Assembly (NCBI GenBank): GCA_030681645.1 | Contig: JAUXRX010000036.1 | Span: 62,001 to 126,000, forward strand | DNA length: 64,000 nt | Direction: 5' to 3' | From: Archangium sp. | GTDB taxonomy: Bacteria; Myxococcota; Myxococcia; Myxococcales; Myxococcaceae | Shown: piece by piece, positions 58,001 to 64,000 of the stretch | Layout: the number at the start of each line of letters is the position of its first letter | Numbering within the stretch: the first letter of the stretch is position 1 | Translations under genes and position numbers: made by a program | Notes under the pieces: model-generated | Told to the model about the DNA's origin: nothing | The model's input: the letters and a program-made list of their open reading frames with translations, nothing else | The model's database searches: none

Positions 58001-60451
58001 GACGGTGACGATGCCGGTGGCGATCAAGGCGCCGAGCTGCGCGCGCACGGTGGTGGTGCCGGGGGCCAGCGTGGTGACGGAGCCCTGGCTGCCCGCGGCG
58101 TTGGACACGGTCGCCACGAGTGAATCGGTGCTGCTCCAGGAAACCTGGGTGGTGACGTTGGCGGTGGTGCCGTCGCTCCAGCTCGCTTCGACCTGGAGCT
58201 GGCCGAGTGTTCCGCGCGCGAGGGTGAGGGACGCAGGCGTGATGCTGAGCCCGGTGAGCTGGGCCGGGGTGACGGTGAGGTCGGCCTGGGTGGTGAAGCC
58301 CATCGCCGAGGCGACGAGCTTCGTGGCGCCCGCTCCGCGCCCGGTGACGCGGGCGAACTGCGGCCCGGCGATGACGGAGGCGATGCCGGGCGCGAGCGTG
58401 CTGAAGGTGGCCTGGCTGGTGAGATCCTGCGAGGTGCCGTCGCTGTACGTCGCGATCGCGGTGAAGTCGTGGGTGAGGCCGACGGCGATGACCGAGGCGA
58501 GCGGGCTCAGCTCGAGCGCGATGATGGTGGCGGCGCTCACGTTCACGCGCGCCGTGCCGGTGATGCTGCCCAGCTGCGCGGTGACGATCGAGGCGCCCAG
58601 CGAGACGGCGCGCACCTGGCCCTCGGTGCCGGACGTGTTGGAGATGGTGGCCACCGCGGGTGAGGCGCTCGACCACGTCGCCTGCGCGGTGACGTCGACG
58701 GTGGTGCCGTCGGAGAAGGTGCCGGTGGCGACGAGGCGCGAGGCCACGCCCAGCGGGAGAGAGCTGATCGCCGGGCTCACGTCGATCGCGGTGAGCACCG
58801 CGTCGGTCACGGTGACGGTGCTGCTGCCGGTCCGTCCGCCGATCGCTGCGCGCACGGCGGCGGTGCCCTGCGTGAGGGCCTGGGCCACGCCGCGCGCGCT
58901 GCCCTGGCTGGAGACGGTGACGTGCGCGGGGGCGGTGCTGGTCCAGGTGGCCTGCGCGGTGAGGTCTTGCGTGGTGCCGTCGGTGAAGAGGCCGGTGGCG
59001 GTGAAGGCGAGCTCGGTGCCGCGCGCCATGATGGGCGCGGTGGGCGTGACCTGCACGGCCGCGAGCGCGGCGGCCGAGACGGTGAGCACCGTGTCTGCGC
59101 TGAAGCCGGCGATCGACGCGCTGAGCTCGGTGGCGCCTTCGAGGACACCCGAGACGCGGCCCGCGGTGGCCGCGGCATTGGAGACGGTCGCCAGCGACGG
59201 ATCAGCCGAGCGCCACACCACCACCCGCGTCAGGTCCTGCTGGGAGGCGTCGCTGAAGGTGCCGATGGCCGCCACGTCGAGGGTGAGGCCGCGCGCGACG
59301 ACGGCAGGGGAAGGGCGGAGCTCGAGCGAGGTGAGCGTGGCGCCGGTGATGGTGAGCTCACGGCTGGCGCGCACCGAGCCGAGCGCGGCGGCGAGCCGGG
59401 CCTGCCCGACGCTGAGCGCGTCGACGAGGCCGCCGGTGACGGTGAAGACGTTGGAGTCGGTGGTGCTCCACGAGACCTGGCCGGAGAGGTCGGCGTTGGT
59501 GCCGTCCGAGAAGGTGCCGGTGGCGGTGAAGCGTTGGCTGGTGCCGTTGGCGAGCGCGGTGATGACCGGGCCCAGCTCGAGCGAGAGCAGCGTGGCGGTG
59601 GTGATGGTGGCGTCGCTGCCGCCGCTCTTGCCCGACACGGTGGCCGTGACGCGCGCGCTCCCGGCGGCGCGGCCGGCGACGAGGCCCTCTTCTCCGGGGA
59701 TCTCCGAGACGAAGGCGATCGCCGCTGCGCTCGAGCGCCACGAAGCCTGCGCGGTCACGTCAAGCGAGCTGCCGTCGCTGAGCAGCGCGGTGGCGGTGAG
59801 CTGCCGGGTGACGCCGACGGCGAGGGTGAAGGCCGGGGGCTGCACGTCCACCGAGTCGACCGTGGCGGAGCTGATGTCGACGGGCGCGGTGACCGCGAGG
59901 CCCTGCACCGACGCGGTGATGGTGAGCGCGCCGGGCGCGTGGCCCATCACGCTGCCGTGCTCGACGCTGGCGAGGGCCGGGCTCGACGAGCTCCACACGG
60001 CCTCTGCGGTGACGTCCTGCTTGCTGCCGTCGCTGCGGATGGCGGTGACGGTGAGCCGCATGCCCAGGCCGACGGGGAGCACCGGGTGGGGCGGATCAAC
60101 CTGCAGTTCCTTCAGCTCGGCGTCGATGACCGTGAGCGCGCGGGTGACCGACTTGCCGCCGAAGCGGGCGCGCACCACGGTCTGTCCCTCGGCGAGCGCG
60201 GTGATGAGGCCCGTTGTCTCGCCCGACGCTGCGCCCACGAAGGCGTCGTCGACCGACCAGAGCGTCTGGCTGGTGACGTCGCGCACCTCGCCGTCGGTGA
60301 AGAGCGCGGTGGCGACGAATTGGAGTGATTCCCCTCTGGGGACGCGGGCCGTGTCGGGGGAAACGCTCAGCGAGCTCAGCTCGACGGGCGGCTTCGGGCA
60401 GGCCGAGAGCAGCGCGAGCGTGGTCAGGAAGATGGTCGTGTTCTTCAACAT
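55061..60451 (-). CDS. Giant lipoprotein of about 20 BIG2-type Ig-like repeats
   Basis: The 1796-residue product has a lipoprotein signal (MLKNTTIFLTTLALLSACPK, lipobox LSAC) and then an unbroken series of about 20 Ig-like repeats of about 88 residues. Each repeat has a core 'xLxxxPxxxxxxxGxxxQFxATGxFSDGT', a QDLTxQVxW-type strand, and TVSNAxGxxGxVxxLxxG; I count 20 starts from LSSLSVSP to LVMLNLTPSS. No catalytic domain is visible, so it is a surface or adhesive stalk. The ATG has AAGGGGAG upstream. A long hairpin lies just downstream. The internal repetition makes recombination and assembly collapse likely. Confidence 0.85.
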   Translation of the reverse strand: MLKNTTIFLTTLALLSACPKPPVELSSLSVSPDTARVPRGESLQFVATALFTDGEVRDVTSQTLWSVDDAFVGAASGETTGLITALAEGQTVVRARFGGKSVTRALTVIDAELKELQVDPPHPVLPVGLGMRLTVTAIRSDGSKQDVTAEAVWSSSSPALASVEHGSVMGHAPGALTITASVQGLAVTAPVDISSATVDSVDVQPPAFTLAVGVTRQLTATALLSDGSSLDVTAQASWRSSAAAIAFVSEIPGEEGLVAGRAAGSARVTATVSGKSGGSDATITTATLLSLELGPVITALANGTSQRFTATGTFSDGTNADLSGQVSWSTTDSNVFTVTGGLVDALSVGQARLAAALGSVRASRELTITGATLTSLELRPSPAVVARGLTLDVAAIGTFSDASQQDLTRVVVWRSADPSLATVSNAAATAGRVSGVLEGATELSASIAGFSADTVLTVSAAALAAVQVTPTAPIMARGTELAFTATGLFTDGTTQDLTAQATWTSTAPAHVTVSSQGSARGVAQALTQGTAAVRAAIGGRTGSSTVTVTDAVLTAIDVSPAISSLPLGVASRLVATGTFSDGTTVDVTAQATWSSASPAVATISNTSGTEGQVRAVSLGASIVTAQLGSITGTARVNVSAATIIALELSPLASVIAVGLTHDFTAIATYSDGTSQDLTSQATFSTLAPGIASVIAGPQFARVTGRGAGATKLVASAMGFTTQADLTVTPAQLTGLSITPASLTLARGTLGQLQVEASWSDGTTANVTTQVSWSSTDSLVATVSNAAGSQGSVTTLAPGTTTVRAQLGALIATGIVTVSPATLTSIEVTPTAPLIPLGASRQFVATGRYSDGSAQDLSTQVTWASSAMAVLGVSNAANNEGFAFAFSQGSVTVTASFAQLSGSTTATVTAATLALVQLSPPQPRIAKDTRINLRAMGVWTDGGMQELTSSCTWTSASPAIASVSNAPGTQGRVNGLAPGTATVTASCSGVAGSVDMVITNASLLGIELDPTAPTAAAGFTFALAATGLFSDGSTQPFSDFVTWSSADVAKAAVSNVGLVDARAQGTVVISAQALGVTGSVNFVVSAALLESIELAPAPAAVPKGLGQAFVAIGHFSDGSSASVTEAAIWSSSNGAVATVSNAAGSRGQATALTEGVTVISAVVSGHTANATLTVTPAALTTLTVTPVAPSLAKGLSVQLTATGTFTDGTTRDLTGQVLWSAGDGAIGSVSNADGSRGRALALGVGSTTLTATLGTVSGASTLTVTAAVLVSIGVTPTNPSVPRGLTHQLTATGVYTDSSTVDLTAQVTWTSSDPSRATVSVGTGLVQAFATGSTLITASQGALSGVTTVTVTPAVLQQVSLTPPAPSVAAGLTTTLVATGLYSDATTQDLTASASWTSADPSIATASAGVVNARRVGTVTLTATSGAVSGQVTVTVTAAVLQQLQVTPQNVSRPKGLAQQFTAMGVFSDGSTADLTGTVTWASTDAAKVVVSNANGSRGLGSTPAVGAVTISATLSGVTGSTPFTVTAAALTGLVLSPGGSSASLGSVRQYVATGTYTDASTQNLTTQVAWSSSNQGVATISNAVGSNGLATTISTGVTSISAAWGGFAAASNLLVFQNALTHIDLTPAAGGTALGYSRQFIAIGSYSDGTTQALTHLVTWTSDDAAVAIVSNADGSRGLFSTVGLGNVTVSATYQGITGTAPHAVTPAVLVMLNLTPSSLALGVAGTAQLTATGFFSDGTTQNLTSTVTWTSSAPATVQVSNAPGSEGLVTGIAVGSASISAAQGAVSASLTASVN

Positions 60452-60604
60452 GGGCAGGCTCCCCTTCGGTGGGCGCACGGGTCGCCCGGGGGGGCCTGTT
60501 TCACCTGCCGCGCCAGCGTCGAGCCCGGCGGGGATCGCCTAGTTGCGACGGGTTGGCACGGGGCGAGGTGGGTCAATCTCCTGAGCGGGGTCAGACCTCC
60601 TCAT

Positions 60605-60634
60605 GTCTCCAGTGGAGACTCTGCAGATTTGACG
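60605..60634 (+). promoter_or_regulatory. Palindromic operator and -35-like box before the beta-oxidation operon
   Basis: GTCTCCAGTGGAGAC (60605-60619) is a perfect 15-bp palindrome, ten bases upstream of TTGACG (60629-60634), a good -35 hexamer. The matching -10 is weak (GCGCTA or CTAAGG near 60652-60660). The layout suggests a dimeric repressor site, perhaps for an acyl-CoA-responsive regulator. Confidence 0.4.
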
Positions 60635-60706
60635 GCCATTCCCTGGACGCTGCGCTAAGGATCCGCGCCGTCGTCAGTCTCCCTCTTGCAACCCCCTGGA
60701 GTTCTC

Positions 60707-63079
60707 ATGAGCTTCCGCATCCGCAAGGCCGCCGTCCTCGGCGCCGGAGTGATGGGCAGCGGTATCGCTGCGCACCTCGCGAACGCTGGCATCCCCGTCA
60801 TCCTCCTCGACATGGTCCCGCCCAACGCAGCGCCGGGCGAGAACCGCAACAAGTTCGCCGCGTCCGCCGTGGCCAACCTGCGCAAGCAGAAGCCCGCCCC
60901 GCTGATGACCGAGCGCGCGCTGTCGCTGATCGAGATCGGCAACTTCGACGACGACCTGAAGCGCGTGGCCGAGTGCGACTGGGTCGTCGAGGTGATCAAG
61001 GAAGACCTCAAGCTCAAGAACGGCCTGTTCGCCAAGCTCGAGCCGCTGGTGAGCAAGAGCTGCATCGTCAGCTCGAACACCTCGGGCATGAGCATCGTGG
61101 GCATGCTCGATGGCCGCAGCGAGGACTTCAAGAGCCGCTTCCTGGTGACGCACTTCTTCAACCCCGTGCGCTACATGAAGCTGCTCGAGCTGGTGCCCGG
61201 CCCGACCACGAACCCCGCCGTGATGGCCGCCGTCGCCGAGTTCGGCGAGCGCACCCTCGGGAAGGGCATCGTCTACGGCAAGGACACCACCAACTTCATC
61301 GCCAACCGCATCGGCACGTACGGAATGATGCGCACCATCCAGTTGATGGACACGCACGGCGTCACCATCGAGGAGGTCGACAAGATCTTCGGGCCGGCGA
61401 TGGGCCGCCCCAACTCCGCCGTGTTCCGCACCGCCGACATCGTGGGCCTCGACACGTTCCTGCACGTGACGAAGAATTGTTACGACTCGCTGCCTTCCGA
61501 CCCCTCGCGCGAGACGTTCAAGGCGCCCGCGTGGCTCGAGAAGATGGTCGAGCAGAAGATGCTCGGCGACAAGACGGGCAGCGGCTTCTACAAGAAGAAC
61601 AAGAGCGACGGCGGCAAGGAGATCCTCGTCCTCGACCTGAAGACCTTCGAGTACCGCGCGCAGAACAAGGTGCGCTTCGACTCGCTGGGCGCGGCGCGTG
61701 ACGTCGAGGAGCTGGGCGAGAAGATCCGCGTGGTGATGGGCGGCACCGACAAGGCCGCGAAGTTCGCCGAGCAGGTGACGCTCGACACGCTCGCCTACGC
61801 GGCGCGCCTCATGGGCGAGATCGCCGACGACGTGGTGAACATGGATCGCGCGATGCGCTGGGGCTTCGCCTGGGACATGGGCCCCTTCCAGACCTGGGAC
61901 GCCTACGGCGTCGAGAAGGGCGTGAAGCGGATGCACGAGCTGGGCATTCCCGTGGCGCCGTGGGTGACGCAGATGATCGCGTCGGGCCGCACCTCTTTCT
62001 ACGGCCAGGAGACGAAGTTCGACACGTACTGGAACGTCGGCAGCAAGTCGGCCCGCTACGTGCCCGAGGTGGAGCGGCAGATCACCGTCGAAGGCCTGCG
62101 CCGCGGCGGCAAGCTGATCAAGGGCAACGACTCGGCGTCGCTGTTCGACATGGGCGACGGCATCGCGCTGCTCGCCTTCCACTCGAAGATGAACAGCATC
62201 GACACCGCCATCACCGAGCTGATGCACGAGTCGGTGACCTGGGCCGAGCAGCACGCGCGCGGCCTGGTGATCGGCAACGACGGCGCCAACTTCTCCGCCG
62301 GCGCGAACATCGCGATGCTGCTGTGGGCCGCCAAGGAAGGGCAGTGGGCCGACATCAAGAAGCTCGTCGGCGACTTCCAGCAGGCCAACCAGCGCATGCG
62401 CTACTCGAGCATCCCGGTGGTGACCGCGCCCTTCCAGCTCGCGCTGGGCGGTGGCTGCGAGGCCACCATGGGCGGCAACACCCAGGTGGCGGCGGCCGAG
62501 ACGTACATCGGCCTCGTCGAGTTCGGGGTGGGGCTCATTCCCGGTGGTGGCGGCAACCTGCAGCTGCTCAGAAACCTCTCGGGTATGTACGCCGGCGGCA
62601 AGGACATCGACTCCTTCAACTTCGTGAAGAAGGCGTTCCTCACCATTGGCCTGGCGAAGGTCGCCACGTCGGCAGAAGAGGCGAAGGAAGCCGGCTTCCT
62701 CGCCGCCGACGCGTACATCTCGATGAACCGGGATCACCTGCTGGCCGACGCCAAGGCGCGCGCGCTGGGCATGGCCGAGGCGGGCTTCCGTCCCCCGCGG
62801 CAGAGCACGTTCTTCCTGCCCGGACGCTCGGGTGCGGCCACCATCGACATGCAGCTGTTCGACATGGTCGCCAACCACCAGATCAGCGATCACGATCGGC
62901 TCATCGGCAAGAAGCTCGGCAGCGTGCTCACCGGCGGAGACACCTCGCCCACCGCGCCCGTCACCGAGCAGCAGTTGCTCGATCTCGAGCTCGAGGCCTT
63001 CGTGTCGCTCTGCGGCGAAGCGAAGACCCAGGATCGACTCAGCTTCATGCTCGAAAAGGGCAAGCCGCTCCGCAACTAG
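60707..63079 (+). CDS. fadN: 3-hydroxyacyl-CoA dehydrogenase / enoyl-CoA hydratase fusion (FadN-like)
   Basis: The 790-residue enzyme carries two beta-oxidation steps in the order HCDH then ECH, as in Bacillus FadN (opposite to FadB). The N-terminal NAD-binding fold is AAVLGAGVMGSGIAAHLANA; THFFNPVRYMKLLELVPGP is the HCDH substrate region. In the hydratase domain, Glu585 in LALGGGCEATM and Glu605 in YIGLVEFGVGLIPGGGGNL retain both catalytic acids. CTGGAG precedes the ATG. The thiolase gene follows 64 bp later, separated by a dispersed repeat. All expected residues are present. Confidence 0.93.
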   Translation: MSFRIRKAAVLGAGVMGSGIAAHLANAGIPVILLDMVPPNAAPGENRNKFAASAVANLRKQKPAPLMTERALSLIEIGNFDDDLKRVAECDWVVEVIKEDLKLKNGLFAKLEPLVSKSCIVSSNTSGMSIVGMLDGRSEDFKSRFLVTHFFNPVRYMKLLELVPGPTTNPAVMAAVAEFGERTLGKGIVYGKDTTNFIANRIGTYGMMRTIQLMDTHGVTIEEVDKIFGPAMGRPNSAVFRTADIVGLDTFLHVTKNCYDSLPSDPSRETFKAPAWLEKMVEQKMLGDKTGSGFYKKNKSDGGKEILVLDLKTFEYRAQNKVRFDSLGAARDVEELGEKIRVVMGGTDKAAKFAEQVTLDTLAYAARLMGEIADDVVNMDRAMRWGFAWDMGPFQTWDAYGVEKGVKRMHELGIPVAPWVTQMIASGRTSFYGQETKFDTYWNVGSKSARYVPEVERQITVEGLRRGGKLIKGNDSASLFDMGDGIALLAFHSKMNSIDTAITELMHESVTWAEQHARGLVIGNDGANFSAGANIAMLLWAAKEGQWADIKKLVGDFQQANQRMRYSSIPVVTAPFQLALGGGCEATMGGNTQVAAAETYIGLVEFGVGLIPGGGGNLQLLRNLSGMYAGGKDIDSFNFVKKAFLTIGLAKVATSAEEAKEAGFLAADAYISMNRDHLLADAKARALGMAEAGFRPPRQSTFFLPGRSGAATIDMQLFDMVANHQISDHDRLIGKKLGSVLTGGDTSPTAPVTEQQLLDLELEAFVSLCGEAKTQDRLSFMLEKGKPLRN

Positions 63080-63080
63080 G

Positions 63081-63120
63081 CCCCTCACCCCGGCCCTCTC
63101 CCCGCTGCGCAGGGAGAGGG
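63081..63120. repeat. CCCTCTCCCC-family repeat with hairpin
   Basis: CCCTCTCCC (63094-63102) and GGGAGAGGG (63112-63120) form a perfect 9-bp stem, with CCCCTCACCCCGG upstream. It lies between fadN and the thiolase gene. Confidence 0.6.
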
Positions 63121-63143
63121 AGACCACTCAAAGGAAAACGATC

Positions 63144-64000
63144 ATGACCAACCGAATCGTCATCGCCAGCAGCGCCCGAACGCCGTTCACCCGCGCTCAC
63201 AAGGGTGAGCTCAAGGACACGCGCCCCGACACCATGGCCGCGCATGTGATCAAGGCCGCCATCGACCGCGTGCCCGGCCTCAAGAAGGAAGACATCGAAG
63301 ACGTGGTGCTCGGCTGCGCCATGCCGGAAGGCGAGCAGGGCATGAACGTGGCCCGCATCGCCGCGCTGCTCGCGGGGTTGCCCGACACCGTGTCGGCGAT
63401 GACCGTGAACCGCTTCTGCTCTTCGGGCGTGCAGAGCATCGCCATGGTGGCCCAGGCCATCCAGGCGGGGCAGTACGAGGTGGGCATCGCCGGCGGCACC
63501 GAGACGATGACCATGGTGCCCATGGGCGGCAACAAGGTGTCGGCCAACCCTGACCTGATGGACAAGCACCCCGAGGTCTACGCCACCATGGGCGCCACGG
63601 CCGAGAAGGTGGCCGCGATGTTCAAGGTGACGCGCGAGGAGCAGGACGTCTTCGCCGCCAACTCCCAGAAGAAGGCGAGCGAGGCGCGCGAGAAGGGCAT
63701 CTTCAAGGACGAGATCGCCCCCATCACCATCACCGTCTACGACGACGCGGGCAAGCCGAAGCAGATGCTCCTGTCCGACGACACCATCATCCGCGCAGAC
63801 ACCACGCTCGAGGGCCTGCAGAAGTTGAAGCCCGCGTTCGACCTGAAGGGCACGGTCACCGCCGGTAACGCATCGCCGCTCACCGATGGCGCTGCCGCCA
63901 CCGTGGTGATGAGCGAGGCGAAGGCGAAGGCGCTCGGCGTCAAGCCGCTGGGCTACTTCATCGACTTCGCGGTGGCCGGCGTGCCGCCCGACATCATGGG
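63144..64000 (+). CDS. fadA: Acetyl-CoA C-acyltransferase (thiolase), C-terminus off window
   Basis: The frame opens at the ATG at 63144, with AAAGGA 8 bp upstream, and stays open to the right edge, giving 285 residues. It starts MTNRIVIASSARTPFTRAHK and has the acyl-accepting Cys92 in TVNRFCSSGVQSIAM, then GGTETMTMVPMGG and TAGNASPLTDGAAATVVMSE. The two C-terminal catalytic residues (His, Cys) lie beyond the window. It cleaves 3-ketoacyl-CoA to acetyl-CoA and shortened acyl-CoA, following FadN in the pathway and in the operon. Confidence 0.93.
   Translation, partial: MTNRIVIASSARTPFTRAHKGELKDTRPDTMAAHVIKAAIDRVPGLKKEDIEDVVLGCAMPEGEQGMNVARIAALLAGLPDTVSAMTVNRFCSSGVQSIAMVAQAIQAGQYEVGIAGGTETMTMVPMGGNKVSANPDLMDKHPEVYATMGATAEKVAAMFKVTREEQDVFAANSQKKASEAREKGIFKDEIAPITITVYDDAGKPKQMLLSDDTIIRADTTLEGLQKLKPAFDLKGTVTAGNASPLTDGAAATVVMSEAKAKALGVKPLGYFIDFAVAGVPPDIM

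Noticed and set aside
57918-60542. 874-codon open frame opposite the Ig-repeat lipoprotein
   Set aside because: The repetition reflects the complementary strand of the Ig repeats; there is no signal peptide, no start context and no recognisable fold.

Overview
The window is about 64 kb of GC-rich bacterial chromosome. Lipoproteins are abundant and many have Ala/Pro-rich linkers. Hanks-type Ser/Thr kinases carry C-terminal membrane segments, one with the HRDVSPQN catalytic-loop variant. There are also FHA and two-component genes, a calpain-like protease, and a candidate sigma-54 promoter. Together these suggest a myxobacterium (Myxococcota, possibly Cystobacterineae); this is inference from gene content. 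I see no rRNA, tRNA, CRISPR array, integrase or insertion sequence.

Layout. 0-4.2 kb: an edge-truncated gene, a family 9 glycosyltransferase, and a translationally coupled minus-strand trio (DUF4261-like protein with a histone-H1-like tail, class II photolyase, D-aminoacyl-tRNA deacylase). 4.4-7.3 kb: a Cpx-like module (CpxP/Spy-like protein, small exported protein, response regulator, histidine kinase). 7.5-15.6 kb: envelope proteins, a haem/copper monooxygenase lipoprotein, unknown proteins, an FHA protein and a second two-component pair. 15.8-26.6 kb: a propeller-cytochrome lipoprotein, gpsA, ASPM-type and modular lipoproteins, an amidohydrolase/deaminase and a large low-complexity hairpin region. 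27-36.4 kb: nine co-directional genes (NatAB-like ABC exporter, PspA, substrate-binding-like protein, coiled-coil membrane protein, lipoprotein, LolD/FtsX-like ABC pair, membrane protein), several with overlapping start and stop codons; this is the best candidate for an undescribed envelope system. 36.4-40.4 kb: Ser/Thr kinase, Ycf46-like AAA+ ATPase, small membrane protein. 40.4-47.4 kb, minus strand: an alpha-2-macroglobulin-like protein split into two coupled genes, a methyltransferase and a HAD-like protein. 47.4-53 kb: an RlmN-like enzyme, a zinc-ribbon Ser/Thr kinase, and the two E1 subunits of a 2-oxoacid dehydrogenase. 53-60.5 kb, minus strand: calpain-like protease and a lipoprotein of about 20 Ig-like (BIG2-type) repeats. 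60.7-64 kb: a fadN-fadA-like beta-oxidation operon cut by the right edge.

The least expected layer is dispersed repeats. An 86-bp element occurs as three tandem copies whose last copy holds the start codon of an ABC ATPase. A degenerate copy lies in frame inside the DUF4261-like gene, and an inverted diverged copy spans the start of the substrate-binding-like gene. A second family (core CCCTCTCCCCGC...GCAGGGAGAGGG) sits between genes, in two cases supplying the Shine-Dalgarno sequence. A third family (core CCTCGACTCCGCTCGGGCTGA) occurs as hairpins and once as coding sequence. All functional calls come from reading motifs; no database search was possible.
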